Part shown: in pieces, positions 8,630 to 16,067 of the stretch
How the letters are laid out: each line of letters starts with the position of its first letter
How positions within the stretch are numbered: the first letter of the stretch is position 1
DNA from: a virus
Virus record (IMG/VR): IMGVR_UViG_3300017738_000054
Location: 1 to 20,954 of that record
Length of the DNA stretch: 20,954 bases
Strand: one strand, 5' to 3'
Program-made: the position numbers and the translations under genes
Notes under the pieces: generated by a model
The model's input: only the letters and a program-made list of their open reading frames with translations
What the model was told of the DNA's origin: nothing
Database searches by the model: none

Positions 8630-8903
8630 TTGTAATCTCTATTAGTTTATTTAAATACCAACTAGCTTTCTTTAAGTCTTGCTTTCCACTTTTATATCTA
8701 TATCGCCATATGTATTTCATTATGTTTCCTTGTAGATAATACTCAAAGCCTACATCTGTAGCAGCTTGAATGGCATCAATACATTCTATACCTCTTTGGT
8801 TGTAGTGAGGTGGGTGGTTTACCATATCAGATTCTTCTGCTTTAAACTCATCAATGGCATTACCCTTTTCAAACTCTATCATTTCTTTTACTGTTGCATT
8901 CAT
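8613..8903 (-). CDS. DUF3310 (SaV-like) phage protein
   Basis: This 96-residue protein has a clear DUF3310 signature in its second half: VNHPPHY at about 28-34, then GIECIDAIQA, then a GNIMKYIWRYRYKSG block and a final DLKKASWYLNKLI helix. The family is widespread in phages and often called nucleotide-kinase-like, but no biochemical role is established to my knowledge. The N-terminal 27 residues are acidic and not part of the conserved domain. The ATG overlaps the stop of the preceding gene (TAATG). It lies between the reductase and the endonuclease I region, among genes of nucleotide and DNA metabolism. The family call is firm, the function open. Confidence 0.88.
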   Translation of the reverse strand: MNATVKEMIEFEKGNAIDEFKAEESDMVNHPPHYNQRGIECIDAIQAATDVGFEYYLQGNIMKYIWRYRYKSGKQDLKKASWYLNKLIEITNENTS

Positions 8904-9253
8904 TAGGCACTCCCTTCTGTATCGGATTTAAAATCAAGTGAGATGACATTACCATCTTTACTTTTAATTGTCAACTTATCTTTTACTCTTGTGTCTTTTT
9001 TATTTAACTCTTTTGTGAACTCTTCTATCTCATACATTAAATCTTTATCTACTTCCATCATAGGAACAATGCTTGCCATACAAGTACACAAATGAAACAT
9101 TGCTTCGTTGTCCATATTAGTTAAACCGTTTTCTTTTGAGGTTACTATATTTATTTCTACTTGCCCTGTCCAAGCTCTGTTTGTATCTAGGGTAGGTCTG
9201 ACACTTATTATAAAGTCTTCAGGTTTAAAATGTTTTGAATCTATTTTTTTCAT
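8903..9253 (-). CDS. Conserved-looking phage protein of unknown function (116 aa)
   Basis: This is a 116-residue soluble protein. The first half reads like a beta-rich fold (FIISVRPTL, GQVEINIVTS), a helix follows with a CTC pair (HLCTCMASIVPMM), and the C-terminal third is charged (KDKLTIKSKDGNVISLDFKS). There is no signal peptide, membrane segment or motif I recognise. A strong AAAAGGAG site lies 9 bases before the ATG, and the 3' end overlaps the DUF3310 start by one base. It lies just after endonuclease I in transcription order. No function is assigned. Confidence 0.8.
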   Translation of the reverse strand: MKKIDSKHFKPEDFIISVRPTLDTNRAWTGQVEINIVTSKENGLTNMDNEAMFHLCTCMASIVPMMEVDKDLMYEIEEFTKELNKKDTRVKDKLTIKSKDGNVISLDFKSDTEGSA

Positions 9254-9255
9254 AT

Positions 9256-9711
9256 CTAACTCCTTTTTATTTTTCTACCCCTATAAGGAATAAAAGTTTT
9301 TGTTAATGTTTTTCCTTTTTCTTTTAGCCATTCTTCAGGTATAATTCTATCATAATAATTAAACCCATATCTTATACACCACTGTGCATAAGAAGACTTT
9401 GCACCTTTACGTAATTTTCTTTTACTATTTGTAAACACAAAACGAATATCTAATTTAGGATGTTGCTTCTTAATAGCTATATGTTTTCGCCTATCTAAAG
9501 CTGTGAACATACCTTTTGTTTCAATTATTATTCCATTGTTTAATACAAAGTCAGGAGTATAGGTGCGATATGCAAGGTCTTCCCACTCAATCTTTACCTT
9601 TTCGTAGGTAAATACTATCTTTAACTTATTTAAGTAAGTGGCAACAGTATCTTCCAAACCACTCCTATACCCATTCTTTCGTGCTATATGTTTAGCACTG
9701 TACGCTGACAT
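9256..9711 (-). CDS. T7-type endonuclease I (Holliday-junction resolvase)
   Basis: This 151-residue protein closely follows T7 gp3 (149 residues) along its whole length. T7 endonuclease I cuts branched DNA such as Holliday junctions and helps to degrade host DNA and process phage concatemers. Conserved segments include YRSGLED with E20, YTPDFVLNNG with D54, IIIETKGM with E64 and K66 (the PD-(D/E)XK-type metal site), HPKLDIRFVF, and the C-terminal IIPEEWLKE. The basic tail (RGRKIKRS) suits DNA binding. The ATG lacks a good ribosome-binding site and follows the preceding stop by 2 bases, so translational coupling is likely. An unrelated junction nuclease of the endonuclease VII type lies in the same cluster. 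Confidence 0.93.
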   Translation of the reverse strand: MSAYSAKHIARKNGYRSGLEDTVATYLNKLKIVFTYEKVKIEWEDLAYRTYTPDFVLNNGIIIETKGMFTALDRRKHIAIKKQHPKLDIRFVFTNSKRKLRKGAKSSYAQWCIRYGFNYYDRIIPEEWLKEKGKTLTKTFIPYRGRKIKRS

Positions 9712-9713
9712 AA

Positions 9714-9938
9714 CTAGAAGTTATACCAACGAATTGTTCCGTTGTAGTTATCGTTGTCTCTGCTTAGATAACCTAACGACTTCATCTCTTCACGCACTAG
9801 CTTCTCTGCTTCTTTGCGTTGCTCTATAGCTACACGTAGTCCTTCTGTTCTACGCTCTCTATATTCTTTCTTCATTGCGATAAGTTCTTTTTCTTTTTCT
9901 TTAATCATATCGCCTAGTTCTTCAATTGTTGTTGTCAT
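9714..9938 (-). CDS. Small charged coiled-coil protein (74 aa)
   Basis: This is a 74-residue protein dominated by a single highly charged helix (residues about 3-55, alternating Glu and Lys/Arg with heptad-like leucine, isoleucine and methionine). It ends in a Tyr/Asn-rich tail (NDNYNGTIRWYNF). It is probably a dimeric coiled coil, and I recognise no family. TGGAG lies 8-9 bases before the ATG. It lies between the PD-(D/E)XK nuclease and endonuclease I with gaps of 4 and 2 bases, so it belongs to the same transcript as the recombination genes and could be an accessory to either nuclease. That link is inferred only from position. Confidence 0.75.
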   Translation of the reverse strand: MTTTIEELGDMIKEKEKELIAMKKEYRERRTEGLRVAIEQRKEAEKLVREEMKSLGYLSRDNDNYNGTIRWYNF

Positions 9939-9942
9939 ATAT

Positions 9943-10686
9943 TTAGCTCCATATTTTCTTTGCTTCTTGTTTTAGTTTATAACCCCAAGTCCATGAATCA
10001 TAGTTAGGGTATACTAAAGAAGCTAACTCATGTCTATCATTGCTGACGGACAAAAATTTCTGTATACTAAATGCTACTTTCTTTAGTTGCTTTTTGTACA
10101 CAGATAAATTATCTAGTGTGAACTTCTTATAATCTTTTGGTGTAGCAAAAAATAAGTCCACACTATTATCAGGGTATGCCATAGAATAGAAAGCCATCTG
10201 TCTCATCTGTGCTTCAGTTGGTTTAGATGGCATGCGTGTTGTTGTTTTTAAATCTACTATCTTATCTTTAAATCTAAAATCAATGTAACCCATAACAGGT
10301 ATAGGCATATCTTCTAGTTCTACTTCTACCCTTTCTTGGTAGTCTTGCAGGTCAGTGTAGTCAAAGTTGTCATCAATAATTTTGCCAAAGTTTTTTAAAA
10401 GTTTCTTTTCTTTTTCTATCTTGACATCTTCAAGGTCAAGTTTAAATTCAATGCAAGTGTCTATATATTTTACTTCCAAAGAATCAAAGTCAAACTTTCC
10501 TGTCTTATATTTATCTGCTAAGACAGACTCTTGCACTATACCTCTGACTGCACCTGCTCCACTGCCTGATTTAACACCAAACAAATACCTAGCTACCCAC
10601 ATAGGCACATCACTTATGTAGGTATTCATGCTGCTAGGCGATAGGTAGTCAATGTTGTGTACCTCAAATGGATTATTCTTCTTCAT
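9943..10686 (-). CDS. PD-(D/E)XK superfamily nuclease (RecB/exonuclease-like)
   Basis: This 247-residue protein has the core of a RecB-like PD-(D/E)XK nuclease. D136 lies in VMGYIDFRF and D145-x-K147 in IVDLKTTT, followed by the motif IV QxxxY at Q163-Y167 (QMAFY). The N-terminal GAGAVRGIVQESVLA helix stands where the family usually has its G-x-x-x-H/Q-x-x-L motif. No cysteine cluster is present, so it is not a Cas4-type iron-sulfur enzyme. It probably acts as a DNA exonuclease in host DNA breakdown or recombination, the job done in T7 by the unrelated gp6. The ATG overlaps the stop of the SSB-like gene (TAATG), tying the two together. The superfamily is confident, the polarity of degradation unknown. 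Confidence 0.82.
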   Translation of the reverse strand: MKKNNPFEVHNIDYLSPSSMNTYISDVPMWVARYLFGVKSGSGAGAVRGIVQESVLADKYKTGKFDFDSLEVKYIDTCIEFKLDLEDVKIEKEKKLLKNFGKIIDDNFDYTDLQDYQERVEVELEDMPIPVMGYIDFRFKDKIVDLKTTTRMPSKPTEAQMRQMAFYSMAYPDNSVDLFFATPKDYKKFTLDNLSVYKKQLKKVAFSIQKFLSVSNDRHELASLVYPNYDSWTWGYKLKQEAKKIWS

Positions 10687-11570
10687 TAAAAAGGTATCTC
10701 ATCTTCAACATCAACAAGGTTCTTAACTACATCCTTATCAGATGCAGACATATCTGCAGGCTTCGCTTTCTCATTCCATGCATTGAATATGTATGAGTTA
10801 TAGTTCTCAATCCATTGCATAAAATCAGAGAAGTGATCTTGTGTGCCATCATCTACGTCTAATACATCTGAGTTTAAGGATGCAGTAGGTAGGTAGTAGG
10901 AGTTACCGTTAGGCAACTTTCTTTCTTCAGAACCTAGTCCTATTGTGTATTGTACAGGTAGGTGCTTTCTACTACCAATCTTGGCTATGGGTTCGCCCAT
11001 TATTTTAAATGCATCTCTGTTGTCTACTTCCCATATGAATGGTAAGTTTCCAATCTCCATTGCATCATTACCATCAGCATCCAATACTGAACCTGCTGAT
11101 AGAGTTCCAATCAATACTCTTACTCTCTTGATACTCTTCAAGAGTTCCTTTGTCTTGACAGGCAATGCTTGGTAATCCTTCACAAAACCTGCAGGCTTTC
11201 CACAGTTAAACCCACCTGTGTTATCCTTGAGGTCAACATTTAAGTTATCTGCCATAATAGTCTTGACATAAAAGCCTTTACCTGATTCAGGTTTGACAAA
11301 CTTCTTATACATAAATCTCTGTACATAAGGTCTGATTGTAACATCGTCAGAATAAAATACACTCTCACTAGATAAATCATCTATCTTATAAGAACCACCA
11401 TTGACTATGGCAGCCTGTGTTTTTTTACCCTTGACTTCAACCTCACCCATAATTGGTGAGTGTTGTATTTTAAGACGAGCAAGTTGTGCTGTCTGTTTCT
11501 TTTGGGTTAGGTCTACTCCCATCCCCATCTTCTGTGCCATATCGGCAAAGTTATTTGTATCTATATTCAT
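10686..11570 (-). CDS. Probable single-stranded DNA-binding protein (gp2.5-like role)
   Basis: This 294-residue protein contains beta-rich segments in the middle (SVFYSDDVTIRPYVQRFMY, KGFYVKTIMAD, RVRVLIGTL) compatible with an OB-type fold. It ends in an acidic tip, about DVEDEIPF, almost the same as the protein-docking tail of bacterial SSB (DDDIPF) and similar in kind to the acidic tail of T7 gp2.5. It lies between the DNA polymerase and the exonuclease, as expected for a replication/recombination SSB. AAGGAG precedes the ATG, and the first 12 coding bases are identical to those of the primase gene. The call rests on tail and context, and the fold should be tested by structure prediction. 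It would coat ssDNA and recruit polymerase and nucleases. Confidence 0.72.
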   Translation of the reverse strand: MNIDTNNFADMAQKMGMGVDLTQKKQTAQLARLKIQHSPIMGEVEVKGKKTQAAIVNGGSYKIDDLSSESVFYSDDVTIRPYVQRFMYKKFVKPESGKGFYVKTIMADNLNVDLKDNTGGFNCGKPAGFVKDYQALPVKTKELLKSIKRVRVLIGTLSAGSVLDADGNDAMEIGNLPFIWEVDNRDAFKIMGEPIAKIGSRKHLPVQYTIGLGSEERKLPNGNSYYLPTASLNSDVLDVDDGTQDHFSDFMQWIENYNSYIFNAWNEKAKPADMSASDKDVVKNLVDVEDEIPF

Positions 11571-11606
11571 ATATATAAACTCCTTCTGTTAAGTGTTCTA
11601 GTTATA
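11571..11606 (-). promoter_or_regulatory. Leader of the SSB-like gene (ribosome-binding site, shared motif)
   Basis: This is one of the few gaps in the leftward cluster (36 bases). Read on the - strand it holds CACTTAACAGAAGGAGTTT, with AAGGAG placed for the ATG at 11570. The TTAACAGAA-GGA core and the first 12 coding bases recur at the primase gene. It may be an initiation-control element or part of a weak promoter. No convincing -35/-10 pair is seen. Confidence 0.4.
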
Positions 11607-13631
11607 TCAGCTAACATCCTTCGTGTCAAGCCAATTATTACCTATTTTCGCTTCTAATACTAATGGCACATTTAAATCTATTTTGAACTGTTTGTCAACA
11701 ATTATTTTCAATCTATCATTAGTATTTTTTATTACACCAAGAACTAATTCAACCTCGTCAGGGTGTACATCTATTACAATACTATCATGTACTGTATTAA
11801 CTATGCATGACTGCATACTGTGTAGTTGTTTCTCTATATCTAATAGAGTTATAGGAACTATATCTGCTGTCGCAAAGCTCTGCACAGGAAAGTTCTTTAT
11901 CTGTGTAAAGTGTGTAGGTGAACCATTAAACCTTCTCTGTACATCAGGGAAAGCAAATGACCTACCTGATGGTGTCTTTATTCTGCCATCATTCAGAGCT
12001 TCCGTAGCCAATCTGGCATGCCAAGATGCGATTCCTTTGTACTTTTCCGTGAACTGTCTATAATACGTTGCTTCAGCAGGCGACCTCCCAAACCCTGTAG
12101 CTCCGTAGAGTGGTGCGAACGTGTGTGCTTTCGCTTCTTGCCTACTAATCTTTTGACCACCTTCAGTAATAACTTTGGCAGTGTAGTTATGTACGTCAAA
12201 CCCATTGTTTATCTCCTTCATTGCTACTTCATCCTGTGACAAATATGCAGCAGTTCTAAACTCTAGTTGAGCAAAGTCTGCTTCAAGTATCTTGCCACCT
12301 TCCCATCGTGAAACAAACACACGCTTAACAGGAAACGTACCACCTCTTGGCATATTCTGCATGTTGGGGTCTGCTCCACTGAACCTGCCTGTTGCTGTAC
12401 GGTGTTGTAATAATCTAACGTGTAGCTTTCCGTCAGACTTGATGTTAGATGCTATGCCCTCAACGAATGAAGAGAGGTAGCTATCTAAAGCAGATAGTCT
12501 AATTACTTTTTCTAAGAAGTTCTCTGCTCTGTCCATATTCTTTTGACGAGCAACGGACTTTAAGTATTGAAGACTGTTCTTACTTGTAGTAAATCCATTA
12601 GCTGATATCCACTTAGCAGTCGGTGGTGTAAAACCCATACCTGCTAACTCAGATGTGGGAATAAACTTATATCCTAGTGCATCGCATTCTATACATCTGT
12701 TCTCGTTTGCATAGGGTGTGCCATCCTTTCTAGTCTTTCTAATCTTTCCATGTCCGTGACACACGTGGCACTGTTCTGCCTTAGTCTTCCTAAGTATCTC
12801 TGCTTTGCTGTTTATCGCTAAACGAAACTCATCCTTTGGCATGTGAGAATTGAATGTCATAACCCAATCGTGTTTGTCTATAGGTTTTCTAGAATATATT
12901 AACCACGATAGTTGTTCAGGACTATTTAAATTTACAGGTGTGTCACCCATAAAATATCTAGTCTCTTTGTATAGCTCTGTCTCTATCTCTCTCTTCTCTT
13001 GAGTAAATAACTTACGTACCTCATCAAGACCATCAACGTCAACACTAAAACCAACACGATAAATCCTAGCCAAACAAAGGGCAACACTATTAGTAAGAGT
13101 AACAGTGTCCAAAAGATGTTCATATTGTGGTGACTGTAGCTTCTTGTATATTTCATTTGATAACTCCTGTGTTGCGTGTAAGTCTGCTGACAGATACTCT
13201 GATAACTCATCAGGTGGTATGTCTGCCACACTGTAACCTTTCTTAAAGTATTCTTTTAATGTGTCTTGTTTCTTTGTGTCAAGGTCATATCTTTCTGCAC
13301 ATAGCTCTAGTGTAAGAGGTTGCTTCTGTCCTTCCTGTAGTATGTACTCTCCTAACATAGTATCAAACACATCTCCTTCATATCTAAAACTAGATTCCCA
13401 CAACCACATTAAATCGTGAACAATATTATGTCCAATCAACACGGTTGCTTCATCAAGTAGTGATTGTATTTTATCGTAAACATTTTCTTCATTCATTCTA
13501 TACAGATACTCATCGCCTTTCTCTGTAAGTATGCCTACCATTACTAGTTCATTCCTCTCTTCAAAAGGGTCAAGATGTAGCTTACCCTCACGAGTTTGAA
13601 CTGTATTCTCTACGTCAATTGTTATCTTCAT
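11607..13631 (-). CDS. polA: Family A DNA polymerase with 3'-5' exonuclease
   Basis: This is a 674-residue replicative polymerase. The exonuclease is at the N-terminus, with D6/E8 in TIDVE, D73 in GHNIVHD and Y146...D150. In the polymerase domain, motif A is ADFAQLEFR (D452). Motif B is RQEAKAHTFAPLYG (R497, K501, F505, Y509), where F505 occupies the E. coli 762 position. Motif C is VHDS (H615, D616, S617), with Ser in place of the usual Glu of HDE. There is no 5'-3' exonuclease, as in T7. A zinc-ribbon-like insert with C288, C291, C313 and C316 sits in the thumb region. The start overlaps the endonuclease VII stop (ATGA), and AAGGAG lies upstream. Phe rather than Leu at position 762 has been linked to a lytic lifestyle in viral surveys. 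The identification is firm. Confidence 0.96.
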   Translation of the reverse strand: MKITIDVENTVQTREGKLHLDPFEERNELVMVGILTEKGDEYLYRMNEENVYDKIQSLLDEATVLIGHNIVHDLMWLWESSFRYEGDVFDTMLGEYILQEGQKQPLTLELCAERYDLDTKKQDTLKEYFKKGYSVADIPPDELSEYLSADLHATQELSNEIYKKLQSPQYEHLLDTVTLTNSVALCLARIYRVGFSVDVDGLDEVRKLFTQEKREIETELYKETRYFMGDTPVNLNSPEQLSWLIYSRKPIDKHDWVMTFNSHMPKDEFRLAINSKAEILRKTKAEQCHVCHGHGKIRKTRKDGTPYANENRCIECDALGYKFIPTSELAGMGFTPPTAKWISANGFTTSKNSLQYLKSVARQKNMDRAENFLEKVIRLSALDSYLSSFVEGIASNIKSDGKLHVRLLQHRTATGRFSGADPNMQNMPRGGTFPVKRVFVSRWEGGKILEADFAQLEFRTAAYLSQDEVAMKEINNGFDVHNYTAKVITEGGQKISRQEAKAHTFAPLYGATGFGRSPAEATYYRQFTEKYKGIASWHARLATEALNDGRIKTPSGRSFAFPDVQRRFNGSPTHFTQIKNFPVQSFATADIVPITLLDIEKQLHSMQSCIVNTVHDSIVIDVHPDEVELVLGVIKNTNDRLKIIVDKQFKIDLNVPLVLEAKIGNNWLDTKDVS

Positions 13632-14065
13632 AAACTCTCCTTATGTTTAGTCATATATATGACAGCTTTTTTAAGTCTTGTCAAGCTATCTTTGAACCCA
13701 CCTAAACCTACATTACAATGATGACATAACCAACCTCTAAATGTACCTGTGTCGTGACAGTGGTCTAACACCCAATTCTGTAGACGTGGTTGATTATACT
13801 TGCCTATCTCTTCTATATCCCTGTCGCATATAGGACATTTGTAATCATCAGCAGGGTATGGGTGTTGCTGTTTTAGTTTCTTGACCAAGCTAGATTGATT
13901 TCTCATGCAAGTTCTGCATGTTCTTTTAATTTCTGTAGGTTTATCACTAGCATAGTTCATCGCACTGAACTGGTCTATGGGTTGTTGTGTATTGCATTTA
14001 ATGCATACCAAGGTATCTTTAACAACAACCTTTTCTTTTATTTTGTTTCCAAATAAATCTCTCAT
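13628..14065 (-). CDS. Recombination endonuclease VII-like (HNH/His-Me finger) nuclease
   Basis: This 145-residue protein has a C-terminal endonuclease VII domain. LDHCHDTGTFRGWLC (D101, H102, H104) is followed by HHCNVGLGGFKD (N118) and framed by zinc ligands C77/C80 and C114/C117. T4 endonuclease VII resolves branched DNA. Smaller relatives are general HNH nucleases. An extra N-terminal pair of CxxC knuckles (C21/C24 and C50/C53) suggests a second zinc ribbon, probably for DNA binding, which the T4 enzyme does not have as far as I know. It sits between helicase and polymerase, overlapping both by 4 bases (ATGA). It could be a free-standing homing-type HNH enzyme, but the tight operon packing favours a role in phage DNA processing. 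Confidence 0.88.
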   Translation of the reverse strand: MRDLFGNKIKEKVVVKDTLVCIKCNTQQPIDQFSAMNYASDKPTEIKRTCRTCMRNQSSLVKKLKQQHPYPADDYKCPICDRDIEEIGKYNQPRLQNWVLDHCHDTGTFRGWLCHHCNVGLGGFKDSLTRLKKAVIYMTKHKESL

Positions 14066-15285
14066 GCGTTGTACCTAGCTAATAAATAATCTAGCTCACA
14101 GTGTACACTACCGTGCCAACCTGATAATTTATTCTTGACAATGTTAAGATGTCTTTGTGCATCCTCTTCGTCTTGTCCTTCTACTTGTGGGTTCTTTGCT
14201 ATCAGTATCATTAAATCAGCTTCAGCTGCTTTACCTGTACGTGACCCTTCCATCATACTCTGATTAAGTATAACCTTGCCCTCTGCTTCTGCACTTAGCT
14301 GAGACATATATAATATAGCACAGTTATATTGCTTTGCTATCTGTCTAGCGTGTATGGCACAGGCTTTGAGTGCTTCATCAGGTCTAGCATGTCCTTTGTA
14401 GGTGGCAAACTTATCACCCATATCAAGTACAACTATATCAGGTTTAGACTTCTTGACTGCTGACTCAACCCAACCCATATCAAGTCCTGTTGTATCCTTA
14501 ATAAATATATTCTTACGCAAGGGTGCATATATCTCATTAGCTCTTTGCATATTGGCTTTCACCTCGTGTAAGTTCATACCTGTACCTGCTGTAAGATACC
14601 TTGCACCTACCCTGTGATAGCCTTCTTCATTACATAGGATAATACACTTAGCACCTTGTGATGCAAACCCACCCGGACCTGCTATGAGACTAGCATGGAA
14701 TGATGTCTTACCTGTGTTGGGTCTTGCACCCACCTCAATAAGATGTCCTGCGTTGATACCCTCAATCTTCCTACATAATGTAGGTATGTTGAATGTCCAC
14801 CTTGCTTCAAGGTCATTCTTATCTAATAGGTTTTCTATGCTGATGTCATCCCACTCTATGTTTAAGGTAGGTGTGAAGTCATCTCCATACTGCTCTAACA
14901 TTTTACGCAAAGGTTCTAGAGAACTCTGTGTACCATTGACATAATCAAATCCTAAGTTTGCAATGTCCTCTCCTATCACCTGCTGAAATAACTTAGACAA
15001 TACCTCTTGTGCTACATCATCACCCATAGGTTTCTCACTCTTAACCTGTCTGAACATAGCACCATAAGCATTCTTCTGTGCTGTAGTCATACTAGGATTA
15101 CTAGAAAGAAACAGTGCCTGCACTTCATCAGGTGTCACTGTTCTCTCATATCTCTGCATAGCTTTGTCTATAACAGACTTTATCTTTTGTGCATCCTTAC
15201 TAAATAATCTGTTAGGACATCTTGCTCCACGATGGTCTTCGTAGAACTTCTTATTCATTAAACTTCTTAATAGTGCTAGTTCCAT
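14062..15285 (-). CDS. DnaB-like replicative helicase (stand-alone T7 gp4 helicase half)
   Basis: This 407-residue protein has a RecA-like helicase core. Walker A is GARPNTGKTS (186-195, K193), a likely catalytic glutamate is in ILCNEE (about E220), and Walker B is DIVVLD (283-288). The H3-type motif ILYMSQLS carries Q329. The GSRTGKAAEADLMILI block and the final KNKLSGWHGSVH segment are typical of DnaB/gp4 hexamers. The N-terminal 165 residues are helical and contain no primase domain, so primase and helicase are separate genes here, unlike T7 gp4. The start overlaps the primase stop by 10 bases and the end overlaps endonuclease VII. It should unwind DNA 5'-3' ahead of the polymerase. The call is firm. 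Confidence 0.92.
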   Translation of the reverse strand: MELALLRSLMNKKFYEDHRGARCPNRLFSKDAQKIKSVIDKAMQRYERTVTPDEVQALFLSSNPSMTTAQKNAYGAMFRQVKSEKPMGDDVAQEVLSKLFQQVIGEDIANLGFDYVNGTQSSLEPLRKMLEQYGDDFTPTLNIEWDDISIENLLDKNDLEARWTFNIPTLCRKIEGINAGHLIEVGARPNTGKTSFHASLIAGPGGFASQGAKCIILCNEEGYHRVGARYLTAGTGMNLHEVKANMQRANEIYAPLRKNIFIKDTTGLDMGWVESAVKKSKPDIVVLDMGDKFATYKGHARPDEALKACAIHARQIAKQYNCAILYMSQLSAEAEGKVILNQSMMEGSRTGKAAEADLMILIAKNPQVEGQDEEDAQRHLNIVKNKLSGWHGSVHCELDYLLARYNA

Positions 15286-16067
15286 ATCATCTCCTTTAAA
15301 TTATTAATATCTATATCTTCTTCATACTTTAAGTCATCTGTTAGACGCAGTACTTTAGCAGTACGCACCCAACTTTGCAACTCTTTTCTTATCTGCAATG
15401 TTTTTTGCAGTGCATCAGGGTCTAGTGCAACTACAACTGTGTCAAAGTTATGACATATAAATCTTTTATGCTCGTCTAATAAATTTGTACCAAGCAGTGC
15501 GACACCTGTGATGCCGTGATTAGCTACAGTACAAGCACTATAGCAATCCTCTACAAGCACACAACTATTGTCACCACCGTCTCCTGACTTACCATTCCAA
15601 GATACGAAAGGATGTCTGCTACTACCATATCTTTTCCACTTAGGTAATCGTTTATCTGTGGATGCACCAATTGCATCTACAACTACACCCTTCTCACTAT
15701 CTTTTATTAAGAACACAGCCCTGTCTTCTTTAACATCATGCAAGCAATGGTCTTTCCATATCTTCTCTTTCCACGATAGTCCACCGATAGGGTTATGAAA
15801 TATCTCTTCACGGATAGGTACAATATGTTCAGGAAGCACAAACTTATCCTCAACAGTAGGTTGTTTTATATTCTTTATTTCATCTACTGTTAGGTTCACT
15901 CTTCTGTTACCACTAACAGAACAACTAGCTTTGTAACAGTTAAATAATATAGAACCCATACTATTAGTAATAGTAAAAGTATTTTTACCACCACAGAAAT
16001 GGCAGTCCATTCTTTTTGTAGAACCTGTAGATACATCTACATCTCTTAATATATCATCTATATTCAT
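15276..16067 (-). CDS. DNA primase (zinc-binding plus TOPRIM, T7 gp4-type)
   Basis: This 263-residue protein begins with a zinc-binding domain, C22 and C25 in CHFC, C44 and C49, which in this family reads the template priming site. After a linker comes the TOPRIM fold: E173 in VLVEDCYSAC and D216/D218 in VVVALDPDA. It lacks a helicase domain, which is encoded by the next gene. It should synthesise RNA primers for lagging-strand replication in complex with that helicase. The start codon is preceded by AAAGGA. The leader contains a 12-base palindrome, and its core TTAACAGAA-GGA, like the first four codons (MNID), is shared with the SSB-like gene. The identification is firm. Confidence 0.9.
   Translation of the reverse strand: MNIDDILRDVDVSTGSTKRMDCHFCGGKNTFTITNSMGSILFNCYKASCSVSGNRRVNLTVDEIKNIKQPTVEDKFVLPEHIVPIREEIFHNPIGGLSWKEKIWKDHCLHDVKEDRAVFLIKDSEKGVVVDAIGASTDKRLPKWKRYGSSRHPFVSWNGKSGDGGDNSCVLVEDCYSACTVANHGITGVALLGTNLLDEHKRFICHNFDTVVVALDPDALQKTLQIRKELQSWVRTAKVLRLTDDLKYEEDIDINNLKEMIWN

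Noticed and set aside
9943-10686. Cas4-type nuclease
   Set aside because: It has the PD-(D/E)XK core but lacks the four iron-sulfur cysteines, and no CRISPR repeats or cas genes are present.
11623-12063. 146-codon open frame on the + strand opposite the DNA polymerase
   Set aside because: It is fully antisense to the conserved palm domain, has no ribosome-binding site and no recognisable composition. It is a by-product of the coding strand.
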